A stretch of 64,000 nt of DNA from Cerasicoccus maritimus (GTDB lineage: Bacteria > Verrucomicrobiota > Verrucomicrobiia > Opitutales > Cerasicoccaceae): positions 62,001 through 126,000 of the forward strand of contig JAVDPD010000002.1 of assembly GCA_031296935.1 (NCBI GenBank), given 5' to 3'. A program made the translations under genes and the position numbers. Every line of letters starts with the position of its first letter. Position 1 is the first letter of the stretch. The notes beneath the pieces were generated by a model, which was not told where the DNA came from, searched no databases, and was given only the letters and a program-made list of their open reading frames with translations. This document shows positions 18,483-27,165 of this stretch, one piece after another.

Positions 18483-19133
18483 TTAGCCCTGCAAGCTTGC
18501 GACGAAGGCTGGTTTGTCTGGGTTTTTAAAAAACGCGGTGCCTGCTACGAAGGTGTCGGCGCCAGCCTTCAGGCAGTCTTGGCCAGTGTTGGCGTCCACG
18601 CCGCCATCGACTTCTATGCGCCACTGGTAGCCTTTATCCACGCGCCACTTGGCGACGGTTTCGATTTTGGGCAGCACGTCGGTGCGGAACGATTGGCCAC
18701 CGAATCCGGGTTGCACGGTCATCAGCAAAACGAGGTCCACGTGGTCCAGGTAGGGGAGCAGGTCTTCCACCGGCGTGCCAGGGTTGATGCAGATGCCGCA
18801 CTGGGAGCCGAGCTCGCGGATACGCTTTAGTGTGGCGAGGTGGTCGTAGTCGGGCTCTGTGTGGATGGTCACATTTTGCGCTCCAGCATCGATGAAGGCT
18901 TCGATGTATTGATCGGGGCGGGAAAGCATCAAGTGGACATCGAAGAACAGTTTGCTGTCCGGGCGCAGGTCTTTGATGGTTTGTGGTCCGAAGGTGAGGT
19001 TGGGGACAAAATGGCCGTCCATAATGTCGAGGTGTATCCACTCGGCGCCGGGTGTGGCTTCAACTACGGCCAAGCTTTCGGCGAGGCGGGCGTGGTTTCC
19101 GGCAAGGATCGAAGGTGCAACCAATCGTTTCAT
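18483..19133 (-). CDS. rpe: Ribulose-phosphate 3-epimerase
   Basis: A 216-residue TIM-barrel enzyme with the family's motifs: APSILAGNHARL near the start, WIHLDIMDGHFVPNLTFGP with metal-binding His and Asp, FDVHLMLSRP, VLLMTVQPGFGGQSF and IEVDGGVDANT. It interconverts D-ribulose 5-phosphate and D-xylulose 5-phosphate in the pentose phosphate pathway. The length is standard. It is convergent with oxyR, and no partner pathway gene is adjacent. Confidence 0.96.
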   Translation of the reverse strand: MKRLVAPSILAGNHARLAESLAVVEATPGAEWIHLDIMDGHFVPNLTFGPQTIKDLRPDSKLFFDVHLMLSRPDQYIEAFIDAGAQNVTIHTEPDYDHLATLKRIRELGSQCGICINPGTPVEDLLPYLDHVDLVLLMTVQPGFGGQSFRTDVLPKIETVAKWRVDKGYQWRIEVDGGVDANTGQDCLKAGADTFVAGTAFFKNPDKPAFVASLQG

Positions 19134-19320
19134 GGAATAGCGTTGTAGACCAAAGCAGTTTTTTCTCCATCAAAAAAAGGCAGCAAGTCGGTGCGCAGAG
19201 GAAGCAATCGGGGGGATGGCCAAGTTGCTCAATCACATTGACTGTGTTCAGCGCAGAAACTGCTCAGACTGTTTTTCTCCCGTTTTTTTGCTTCCGACCG
19301 GGGTGGAAGTAGGGTTTTCT

Positions 19321-22038
19321 ATGGGTATGGAGCGTTTGGAAGCTGTTCGTCGTGCTGCGCGTCATTGGGGTTGGCCGTGTTTGGAAGGGATGTTTGCGCG
19401 GAAGGCGTTCGATTGGCGGCAATGGGGGATTCGCTGGTTGGCTTTTGTGACGGTCATGATGGCGGCGCAGCCAGTCACTGCGGAAAGGGCCGTATCGGAT
19501 GCAGAGAGGGCCGTGCAGGAGACGACTTTGCCTTACGAACCTTTGCGACCGGCGAACACCATGAGCCCGCGGGACACCATCAGGACTTTTTTGACGGAAT
19601 ATCAGAAGGTCGTCGATGAATACCTGGGGGAAGGGCGAGTGACTAGTAGCCGTGGCTTGGCGGCGTATGATCGCGCGTTGCGTACGCTGGATTTCAACAA
19701 CACGCCCGATGGCGGTTCGCGCTGGGTGCAGACTGAGCACCTGGTTTTTCTCCAGGAAATTCTCCAGAAAATCGCCATGCCGCCGGAAGACACGATCCCC
19801 GATTACGCTGAGGTAAAGGCGAGCGGCATCACGGAATGGACAATTCCGGACACGCGCATCACGCTACGGTGCGCTGACTCCGGCCCCTACGAAGGCGAAT
19901 GGCGTTTCTCGGCGCGTACCGTGCAAATGCTGCCGCGCTATTTTCGCCAGATGCGAGATATTCCTTACCGGACGGGCGGCGCCGAGAGCCTCTATGACAT
20001 CATTCAGCAAGATACGGAAGGTTTGATTAACCGCGAGCGTTTGGTGGGCAATCGCTTGCGCGCCATCAACCTGGATAGCCCGCGCTCGGCCCTGGAAGGT
20101 TTTTTGAAAAATATGAATCAGGCCTACGCCTATCTGTTGCAGGTCGATGAGGCATTTAGCAAGGACGAGCCCTCCATGACAACCGAGGAAGCGGAAGCGC
20201 TCGAGCGTCTGGCTGAAGACTGCATGGAGCGCGCGGTTTCAACGCTGAACTTGAGCGAAGTTTCCGAGGCATTGCGTTATGACAGTGGCATTGAGTCAGC
20301 GATGTTGATCAAGGAGATCATCGACCGTATGGCGCCAGCGCCGCTTGACCAGATTCCCGACATCGAGATGGTGCGCCAGATGCGCAAGGATAGCGGGGGC
20401 AAGGCAATCCGCTGGACTTATCCCAATACGAAGTTGGAAATTGCTGAAATCATGGATGGCCATGACGAGGGGCTCTTTAAGTTTAGCCCGCACACCATTG
20501 AAATCGTGCGCGACGACTATGAGCGCATCAAAGATCTGCCTTACAGCGAGCGCTACTACAACCACTTTTCAGCTAAATACGACTCGGCGGATATCTCACC
20601 TGGGTTCTACGAATACTATGCGACCACTCCTGGAAACCTGATTCCGAAAGCAACTTTTTGGGGGCGTTTGGTGGATCGTTTGCCAGAGTTTATGCATGCG
20701 GCAGTCAAAGGTCAGCCGCTGTGGCAATGGATTGCAACGATCATCCTTTATGCTTTTGGTTTTATCCTCTCACTCTTGGTTTATGTGTGGACGACGCGGA
20801 TGATTGGCCATTGCAAGCCGCCCTACAAAAGCTGGCTGCGTCTCTTCAGCCCCTTGTTCATTTCCGGCATTATTTTTTGGGTGACCCGGTGCATCACCAA
20901 CGGTGTGAACATCACGGGACAGGCCATCCTCAGCATCCTGGCGATCGAGCGCATATTGGAAACCTTTTTAATGTCCTGGTCGGCGTTTATTCTCTGTCGG
21001 GCCTTGGCGGAAACGGTCATCATGCTGCCGCAGATTAAAGACGAGAGTGTTGACGCGAGCCTCTTGCGGCTGACCTCGCGCATCATCGGCACAGTGCTCT
21101 CAATTTGGGTGATCATTGCTGGTTTGGACGACTTGGGCATCGACATATGGCCGCTCATTGCGGGCCTTGGGGTTGGAGGCTTGGCGGTGGCGTTGGCTTT
21201 CCGGCCGACGATGGAAAACATCATTGGCAGTTTCATGATCTTTGCGGATAAGCCCTTCAAGGTCGGCCAGCGCGTCAAGGTGCTGGGCGCCGATGGCACG
21301 GTGGAGTCCATCGGCTTGCGCTCCACGAAGATCCGCCTGTTGACCGGCCACCTGACTTCGATTCCCAACGAAAAGATGGCGACTGTGGTCATCGAGAACA
21401 TTGGCCAGCGTCCCTATATTCGACGCGTTTTTGATGTGACGATTACCTACGACACCAAGCCAGCGAGTATCAACCGCGCCGTGGAAATTATCCGCGAAAT
21501 CCTCGCGGTGCCCGAGGGCGAAAAGGAGCCCAAGGAAGACGGCTCGACGCACCCCAATGCGAACATCAACCAGCCGGATTTCCCGCCGCGCGTTTACTTT
21601 AATAACCTGAATACCGATTCGTTGAACATTCTGGTGCTTTACTGGTACCACCCGCCAGCTTACTGGGATTTCCTTGAGCACGCGAACTGGGTCAACGTGC
21701 AGATTATGGAGCGCTTTGCGGCCGAGGGCATCGACTTTGCATTTCCCACACAAACCCTTCACTTGGCAGGCGACAAGAGCCGCCCACTCACTGTGGGCCA
21801 GCGCTGGGAAAGTGACGAGGAGGGCCAGTCGCCGATCAACTTGTTTTCGCAGGCCGCTGCCTTCGGTGCCCACAGCGCTTTGGGCAACGTTTCCTTCGCC
21901 TCGGCCAGTGATGAAATAAAGCCCGAGGGCAAGAATCCCGCGACTCCCATTGTCCCTTCCGAAGAAACGGGTGATACCTCCGACGCGCCAGTGGAAGAAG
22001 ACTTAATGGACGGCGATTTGGATCAAAACAATCGCTAG
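19321..22038 (+). CDS. Large MscS-family mechanosensitive channel
   Basis: A protein of about 905 residues. A signal-like segment (LAFVTVMMAAQPVTAERA) is followed by a long, mainly helical and charged domain of about 440 residues, probably periplasmic. At least four membrane helices follow (IATIILYAFGFILSLLVYVW onward). The MscS pore region GLGVGGLAVALAFRPTMENI and beta domain (PFKVGQRVKV) come next. The C-terminal 60 residues are acidic. The architecture resembles the MscK/MscM large-channel class. It acts in osmotic-shock relief. The ATG at 19321 begins the plausible signal segment. Its stop overlaps the convergent DUF445 gene by 4 bp. Confidence 0.88.
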   Translation: MGMERLEAVRRAARHWGWPCLEGMFARKAFDWRQWGIRWLAFVTVMMAAQPVTAERAVSDAERAVQETTLPYEPLRPANTMSPRDTIRTFLTEYQKVVDEYLGEGRVTSSRGLAAYDRALRTLDFNNTPDGGSRWVQTEHLVFLQEILQKIAMPPEDTIPDYAEVKASGITEWTIPDTRITLRCADSGPYEGEWRFSARTVQMLPRYFRQMRDIPYRTGGAESLYDIIQQDTEGLINRERLVGNRLRAINLDSPRSALEGFLKNMNQAYAYLLQVDEAFSKDEPSMTTEEAEALERLAEDCMERAVSTLNLSEVSEALRYDSGIESAMLIKEIIDRMAPAPLDQIPDIEMVRQMRKDSGGKAIRWTYPNTKLEIAEIMDGHDEGLFKFSPHTIEIVRDDYERIKDLPYSERYYNHFSAKYDSADISPGFYEYYATTPGNLIPKATFWGRLVDRLPEFMHAAVKGQPLWQWIATIILYAFGFILSLLVYVWTTRMIGHCKPPYKSWLRLFSPLFISGIIFWVTRCITNGVNITGQAILSILAIERILETFLMSWSAFILCRALAETVIMLPQIKDESVDASLLRLTSRIIGTVLSIWVIIAGLDDLGIDIWPLIAGLGVGGLAVALAFRPTMENIIGSFMIFADKPFKVGQRVKVLGADGTVESIGLRSTKIRLLTGHLTSIPNEKMATVVIENIGQRPYIRRVFDVTITYDTKPASINRAVEIIREILAVPEGEKEPKEDGSTHPNANINQPDFPPRVYFNNLNTDSLNILVLYWYHPPAYWDFLEHANWVNVQIMERFAAEGIDFAFPTQTLHLAGDKSRPLTVGQRWESDEEGQSPINLFSQAAAFGAHSALGNVSFASASDEIKPEGKNPATPIVPSEETGDTSDAPVEEDLMDGDLDQNNR

Positions 22039-22658
22039 CTAATCACGATCAGGATACCCACCTGCGCGAGGCCGACGACAAAGCCCAGCACGCCGCCGAG
22101 GATTTCGATCAGTTGAAATTCGCGGCTGGCGACACGCCTTACGAGCTCTTCGAGCTTATACATTTCGAAGGCCAAAATGCGGTCGCGGACAATGTCTCTG
22201 ACTTGCAGGCGCGCCTCGACGTCGTTGGCGATGCGCTCGCGCATGGGCTCGATCTCGGCGTGGATGGACTCCAGCGCCATGCGCTCCAGGCTGGCGATGG
22301 TGCTTTCGTTGATCATGCCACCGATCAGTGGAATGCCGCGCAGTTTTTCCGCCACACGGCCACGGATGACTTTGCGGACAAAGCCGTCGATGTAGCTGTG
22401 CACGTCGAGCTGCTCAATCTGTTCGCGGATCAGGTGCTGGGTCAGCAGCTCCTGCTCGACGACCTCGGCCACGCGCAGTGCGATCTCCTCCTGGCGACGC
22501 GGGATGAGCCCCTGTACTTTCGCGCCAAAGCAGCGGATGGGCTGGCGTGGGCGAAACAGCATTTGAATAGCCAGCCAGTTCGTGATCCAGCCGATAAAGG
22601 CCGTCACAAATGGAATCCACGAATAGCGGATTAAGGCGTCGGTGATTTCAGGGTTCAT
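22035..22658 (-). CDS. DUF445 family membrane protein
   Basis: A 207-residue protein with an N-terminal helix WIPFVTAFIGWITNWLAIQMLFRP, which is the DUF445 signature (GWxTNxLAIxMLFRP). A charged central region predicted as helical and a C-terminal helix ILGGVLGFVVGLAQVGILIVI follow. The function of the family is unknown. The start at 22658 is chosen because the conserved helix follows directly, although the frame runs open far upstream. It is divergent from the exonuclease gene with 51 bp between starts. Confidence 0.88.
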   Translation of the reverse strand: MNPEITDALIRYSWIPFVTAFIGWITNWLAIQMLFRPRQPIRCFGAKVQGLIPRRQEEIALRVAEVVEQELLTQHLIREQIEQLDVHSYIDGFVRKVIRGRVAEKLRGIPLIGGMINESTIASLERMALESIHAEIEPMRERIANDVEARLQVRDIVRDRILAFEMYKLEELVRRVASREFQLIEILGGVLGFVVGLAQVGILIVIS

Positions 22659-22709
22659 TGGACAAAGGGACCATTTTGCATAGAGTGCGTTCCGTCTCAC
22701 AACTAAATA

Positions 22710-23756
22710 ATGCCGCGACCGCCCCTCATCCATGCCACGCCCCACGGCCTCTATTGCGAAGCTGGCGGGTTTTACATCGACCCCTGGCGGCCGGTTGATC
22801 GGGCGGTCATCACGCATGCGCACAGCGATCACGCGCGCTCGGGCTCGCGGGCCTACCTGTGCTCGCGGAGCGGGGAGGGCGTTTTGCGGCATCGCATCGG
22901 CAGCGCGTCGCCGATTGAAAGTCTGCCGTTCGGCGAGCAGACGACGATGAACGGCGTGACCGTTTCCCTGCATCCGGCAGGGCACATTCTCGGCTCGGCG
23001 CAAGTGCGTGTGGAGCATCAGGGCGAAGTCTGGGTGGTGTCCGGTGACTATAAAACGGCGCCCGACGCCGCGGCGGAAAATTACGAACCGGTGCGCTGCA
23101 ATCACTTCATTACGGAGTGCACGTTTGGGCTGCCGATCTACCGCTGGCCGGATCAGGCGGATGTCTTTGCCGAGCTCAACCAATGGTGGCGTGCGAATCA
23201 GGAGCTTGGCCGGACCTCCATTGTGTTGGCCTATTCGCTGGGCAAAGCGCAGCGCGTGCTGGCGGGCGTCGATGCGAGCATCGGGCCCATTGCCGTGCAT
23301 GGCGCGGTGGCGCCGTTCATGCCGCTGTATCGCCGTGAGGGCATTGAGCTGCCCGAGGTGGAAACGCTGACCAAGGACAATGCGCAGGACTATCGGGGCA
23401 AGGGGCTTGTCGTGGCACCGGGTTCGGTGCAGGGCACGACGTGGCTCAAGAAGATCGCACCGAATTCGCTGGCCTTTGCGAGTGGTTGGATGGCGGTTCG
23501 CGGCGCGCGGCGTCGCTTGTCGCTGGACCGCGGTTTCGTGCTGAGCGACCACGTGGATTGGCCGGGGCTCATTGATGCGGTCAAGGCGACTGGCGCGGAA
23601 ACCATCGGCGCGACGCATGGGCACACCGCGCCGTTTATCCGCTACGCACGCGAGGTCATGGGCCTCAATGCTTACAACGTGCCGACGCATTTTGTGGGCG
23701 AGCGGATCGACCGCGAGGAGCCCGAGGAACCGCAAACGGAGTTGCCGCTGGGGTGA
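22710..23756 (+). CDS. Ligase-associated DNA exonuclease (metallo-beta-lactamase fold)
   Basis: A 348-residue metallo-beta-lactamase/beta-CASP protein with zinc motif THAHSDHARSG, VSGDYK and later His residues (CTFGLPIYRWP, ATHGHTAPF). It is fused by a 4-bp overlap (GTGA) to an ATP-dependent DNA ligase, the known pairing of 'ligase-associated exonuclease' with ligase in DNA-repair clusters. It probably trims DNA ends before sealing. Other members that often accompany this pair, a helicase and a phosphoesterase, are absent here. Confidence 0.9.
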   Translation: MPRPPLIHATPHGLYCEAGGFYIDPWRPVDRAVITHAHSDHARSGSRAYLCSRSGEGVLRHRIGSASPIESLPFGEQTTMNGVTVSLHPAGHILGSAQVRVEHQGEVWVVSGDYKTAPDAAAENYEPVRCNHFITECTFGLPIYRWPDQADVFAELNQWWRANQELGRTSIVLAYSLGKAQRVLAGVDASIGPIAVHGAVAPFMPLYRREGIELPEVETLTKDNAQDYRGKGLVVAPGSVQGTTWLKKIAPNSLAFASGWMAVRGARRRLSLDRGFVLSDHVDWPGLIDAVKATGAETIGATHGHTAPFIRYAREVMGLNAYNVPTHFVGERIDREEPEEPQTELPLG

Positions 23757-25363
23757 AGGCGTTCACGCAACTTTTCACGCGGCTCGATGAGTCCAACCGC
23801 ACCAACGACAAGGTCGCGGCGATGCGGGGATACTTTGCCGAAGCGGAGCCGCGTTCGGCGGCGTGGGCGTTGTGGTTTTTGATGGGCAACAAACTCCGCG
23901 CCCCGGTGAAGACCAAGATGCTGCGCGAGTGGGCGAGCCAGCTTTCGGAGTTTCCGCTGTGGATGGTCGAGGAGTGCTACAGCCATGTGGGCGACCTGGC
24001 CGAGACGCTGGCGCTGATCCTGCCGGTAGGGAAGGGCGGCGGTGAAGAATTACCGCTTTGGCAACTGGTCGAAGAGCGTGTCATGGCGCTCGCGGATTGG
24101 GATGGCCCGCTGCAATTTCCGCTCGTGCGCGCAGCGTGGTCGACGCTCAGCAGCAGCGAGCGCTTTGTTTACAACAAGCTCATCACGGGCGGCTTTCGTG
24201 TAGGGGTGAGCCGCACGCTGGTGACGCGTGCTTTAGCCGAGCATGCCGGCATTGAGCGCGCGGTGATGGAGCACCGGTTGATGGGCGCGTGGCGTCCCTC
24301 GGCGGAAGCGTTTGAGCGCCTGCTCTCGGAAGAAGACGACGGCGAAGCCAGCGCGGCACAGCCGTATCCGTTTTTTCTGGCGTATCCACTGGAAGGTGCG
24401 CCCGCGGATTTGGGGGAGCCAGCCGACTGGCGTGCCGAGTGGAAGTGGGACGGTATTCGCGCGCAACTGATCAAGCGTCAGGGGCAGGTGATGCTCTGGT
24501 CGCGCGGCGAAGAGATGATTGCCGAGCGTTTTCCGGAGGTCACGACGTTGGCGGCGCGCTTGCCCGAGGGTACGGTGCTCGATGGCGAGTTAATGGCTTG
24601 GCGCGATGGGCGTCCGTTGTCATTTGCCGTGCTGCAAACGCGCATCGGCCGCACGAAGTTAACGCCCAAAGTATTGAAAGAAGCGCCTGCCGCCTTTCTT
24701 GCTTATGACTGTTTGGAGTTCAATGGCAGGGACCAGCGCGAGACACCGCTTCGGGTGCGCAGCGCGCTGCTGCATAAAGCGGTGGCTCCGCTGTGTTCCG
24801 AACATGCAGAGAGCTCGATTCTGCTGGCCGATGGTGTTGCTTTTCAAAATTGGGAGGACTTAACGAAGCTGCGTGAGAAGTCGCGTGAGCGCGGCGTGGA
24901 GGGGCTGATGCTCAAGCGCTGGGAGTCGCCGTATCGCGTGGGGCGCGTGAAGGGCGATTGGTGGAAGTGGAAGGTCGATCCGTATTCTGTCGACGCGGTG
25001 CTGGTGGCTGCGCAGTCGGGGCATGGTCGGCGGTCAGGTTTATTTACGGACTACACCTTTGCGCTGTGGAAGGATACGGAATTGGTGTCCTTCGCCAAAG
25101 CCTACAGCGGCTTGACTGATGCCGAGATTGCGCGGGTGGACCGCTGGGTGCGGCAGCACACGGTATCCAAGCATGGGCCGGTGCGGGTGGTTGAGCCGGA
25201 GCTGGTGTTTGAGCTGCATTTTGAGGGCATTGCGGAGTCGAGTCGGCACAAGAGTGGATTGGCGGTGCGCTTCCCGCGGATTGCGCGGTGGCGCGAAGAC
25301 AAGCCTGCGGCCGAGGCGGATTCCATCGGGACGGTGCGCGCGTTGTTGCGGACTTCTGATTAG
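23753..25363 (+). CDS. ATP-dependent DNA ligase (cisplatin/exonuclease-associated type)
   Basis: A 536-residue ligase starting with GTG inside the exonuclease stop. An N-terminal helical DNA-binding domain (about 1-200) precedes the nucleotidyltransferase core with motif I EWKWDGIR (the lysine carries AMP). Motif III-like region VLDGELMAW and motif IV-V EGLMLKRW and WWKWK follow, then an OB-fold domain. It seals nicks using ATP, in contrast to the NAD-dependent replicative LigA. The translational coupling implies joint action with the exonuclease. Confidence 0.93.
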   Translation: MKAFTQLFTRLDESNRTNDKVAAMRGYFAEAEPRSAAWALWFLMGNKLRAPVKTKMLREWASQLSEFPLWMVEECYSHVGDLAETLALILPVGKGGGEELPLWQLVEERVMALADWDGPLQFPLVRAAWSTLSSSERFVYNKLITGGFRVGVSRTLVTRALAEHAGIERAVMEHRLMGAWRPSAEAFERLLSEEDDGEASAAQPYPFFLAYPLEGAPADLGEPADWRAEWKWDGIRAQLIKRQGQVMLWSRGEEMIAERFPEVTTLAARLPEGTVLDGELMAWRDGRPLSFAVLQTRIGRTKLTPKVLKEAPAAFLAYDCLEFNGRDQRETPLRVRSALLHKAVAPLCSEHAESSILLADGVAFQNWEDLTKLREKSRERGVEGLMLKRWESPYRVGRVKGDWWKWKVDPYSVDAVLVAAQSGHGRRSGLFTDYTFALWKDTELVSFAKAYSGLTDAEIARVDRWVRQHTVSKHGPVRVVEPELVFELHFEGIAESSRHKSGLAVRFPRIARWREDKPAAEADSIGTVRALLRTSD

Positions 25364-25438
25364 AAAGTGTGGGTTGTTGCTTGCCGCTTAATGAATTTTA
25401 TACATACTGGCAGCTAATCTGCTATAGCTAAGTCGGCC

Positions 25439-26698
25439 ATGCCCAAGAACATCGGATTTATCTCAACCCGCTTTGCCGGAACAGACGGCGTCTCTCTCGA
25501 GAGCGCAAAATGGGCCGAAGTCCTATGGGACGATCGCCATGTGAGCTACTGGTATTCAGGGCTCAACGACCGCAGTAAGGATTGCGCATACGTCGTGCCC
25601 GAGGCCTATTTTGGCCACCCGGAAAATATGTGGATCAATGAGCGTTTGTGGAATCGCACGGCGCGTGATCCGCTGGTCTCGACGCGTATTCGCGACATGG
25701 CGGACTACCTGAAGAGCACGCTGCACAATTTTGCCCGCAAGCATAACCTCGATTTCATCATTCCGCAAAACGTGCTGACGATCCCAATGCACGTGCCGCT
25801 GGGCATTGCGGTGACGGAGTTTTTGGCCGAGACGGGCATCCCGACCATTGCGCATCACCACGACTTTTATTGGGAGCGCACGCGCTTCTCGGTGGGCTGC
25901 ATTCAGGACTACCTGGACCAAGCTTTCCCGCCGAGTCTGCCGAACATTCGCAACGTGGTCATCAACCGCCCGGCCGAAGAGCAGTTTGCGCTGCGCAAGG
26001 GCGACTCCGCGTTGCTGATTCCGAACGTTTTTGATTTCGATAAGCCCGCGCCGCAGCCCGATGATTATTCTGCGGATATCCGCGATGAACTCGGCCTGGA
26101 GCCGGACGATATCATGATCCTTCAGCCGACGCGCATTGTGCCCCGCAAGGGCATCGAGCACGCGATTACGGCGGTGGGCATGTTGAAAGATCCGCGTTGC
26201 AAGCTGGTCATCTCGCACGCCGCGGGCGACGAAGGCATGGACTACAAACACATGCTCGACGAGAAAGCCAAAGAGGAGGGCGTCGACATTCGTTACTTCG
26301 ACAAGCGCATTGGAGAAGTCCGCCAATACGATGACGACGGCAAAAAGATTTATACGCTGTGGGACCTTTACCCGCACGCGGACTTCGTCACTTATCCGAG
26401 CACCTACGAAGGCTTCGGCAACGCGCTCCTGGAAGCGGTTTATTTCCGAAAACCCACGCTGGTCAACCGCTACTCGATCTTCATTCAAGACATCGAGCCG
26501 AAGGGCTTCCGCTTCGCACTGATGGACGGCATCGTGACCAATCGCGTGGTCAATGAAATCAAACGCATCCTCGACGAACCGGCCTACCGCGAAGAAATGT
26601 GCGAACATAATTATCGGGTCGCAAGGCGGCATTATAGCTACACGGTGCTGAGAAGGTCGTTGCGGATGTTGATGACGCAGCTGACGGGACTTAATTGA
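25439..26698 (+). CDS. Glycosyltransferase family 4 protein
   Basis: A 419-residue GT-B glycosyltransferase. The N-terminal half begins KNIGFISTRFAGTDGVSLES. The GT4 C-terminal domain has ILQPTRIVPRKGIEHAI and the donor-binding region YPSTYEGFGNALLEAVYF with its conserved E-x7-E pattern. Its neighbour is a GH13_18-type phosphorylase gene, separated only by the four-helix-bundle cassette. A GT4 next to a GH13_18 enzyme would suit synthesis and breakdown of a glucosyl- or mannosylglucosylglycerate-type osmolyte, but this is inference. The acceptor is not readable. Confidence 0.88.
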   Translation: MPKNIGFISTRFAGTDGVSLESAKWAEVLWDDRHVSYWYSGLNDRSKDCAYVVPEAYFGHPENMWINERLWNRTARDPLVSTRIRDMADYLKSTLHNFARKHNLDFIIPQNVLTIPMHVPLGIAVTEFLAETGIPTIAHHHDFYWERTRFSVGCIQDYLDQAFPPSLPNIRNVVINRPAEEQFALRKGDSALLIPNVFDFDKPAPQPDDYSADIRDELGLEPDDIMILQPTRIVPRKGIEHAITAVGMLKDPRCKLVISHAAGDEGMDYKHMLDEKAKEEGVDIRYFDKRIGEVRQYDDDGKKIYTLWDLYPHADFVTYPSTYEGFGNALLEAVYFRKPTLVNRYSIFIQDIEPKGFRFALMDGIVTNRVVNEIKRILDEPAYREEMCEHNYRVARRHYSYTVLRRSLRMLMTQLTGLN

Positions 26699-26715
26699 GG
26701 TCCGTGAAGATTAAA

Positions 26716-26736
26716 GGAAAAAGATTAAAGGAAAAA
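26716..26736 (+). repeat. Left inverted-repeat arm of the four-helix-bundle cassette
   Basis: The purine-rich sequence GGAAAAAGATTAAAG (26716-26730) is exactly complementary to 27139-27153. The arm is part of a 14-bp tandem duplication (ATTAAAGGAAAAAG twice, about 26710-26737). Its AAAGGA also lies in position to serve as ribosome binding site for the GTG at 26737. Confidence 0.8.
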
Positions 26737-27105
26737 GTGGAATTCGAAGTCGCAGAAGCTTTCAAAGAATTCGAGAGCTTGCAGGTGTGGAAGCGCGCCT
26801 GTCGATTGACTGTTTCACTTTATCGCGAACTCGAATCTTTTCCTGATCGTAGTTTAAAAGATCAAATGACGCGGGCTTCAGTGTCGATTGCCTCAAACAT
26901 TGCTGAAGGTTACGAGCGCAATAGCCCTAAAGATTTTGTGCGTTTTCTGCGCATTGCTAAAGGCTCAACTGGCGAATTGCGAACGCAGCTATATCTGTCT
27001 CAAGCAGTTGGTCTGTTAAGCAAAGAACAAACCGAACCACTCGTGGCTGAATGTCGCGAAATCTCCGCCATGCTCCAAGGCTTCATCAACAAGATTAAGC
27101 TCTAA
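26737..27105 (+). CDS. Four-helix-bundle protein (23S rRNA intervening-sequence / S23 family)
   Basis: A protein of about 122 residues of the S23/four-helix-bundle family. It has FESLQVWKRACRLTVSLYRE, the core LKDQMTRASVSIASNIAEGY and RFLRIAKGSTGELRTQL. Relatives are encoded inside 23S rRNA intervening sequences and as Avd proteins in diversity-generating retroelements. The function is unknown, and nucleic-acid binding is suspected. A frame upstream from TTG 26695 exists, but GTG 26737 follows an AAAGGA site and excludes the repeat arm. The gene is flanked by inverted repeats and is visibly more A+T-rich than its neighbours. Confidence 0.88.
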   Translation: MEFEVAEAFKEFESLQVWKRACRLTVSLYRELESFPDRSLKDQMTRASVSIASNIAEGYERNSPKDFVRFLRIAKGSTGELRTQLYLSQAVGLLSKEQTEPLVAECREISAMLQGFINKIKL

Positions 27106-27125
27106 CTTTACCAAACTCACCGAAC

Positions 27126-27160
27126 TTTTTCCTTTTTTCTTTAATCTTTTTCCTCCTTTT
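27126..27160 (+). repeat. Right inverted-repeat arm of the four-helix-bundle cassette
   Basis: A pyrimidine-rich arm. CTTTAATCTTTTTCC (27139-27153) is the exact complement of the left arm, and further CTTTTTCC sequence lies on its outer side. It lies directly before the ATG of the GH13 gene (27166), which therefore lacks a purine-rich ribosome binding site. Confidence 0.8.
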
Positions 27161-27165
27161 CTTCC

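Noticed and set aside
22659..23735. N-terminal extension of the DUF445 frame antisense to the exonuclease
   Set aside because: The conserved DUF445 helix begins at 22658. The upstream part is antisense to a clear exonuclease gene.
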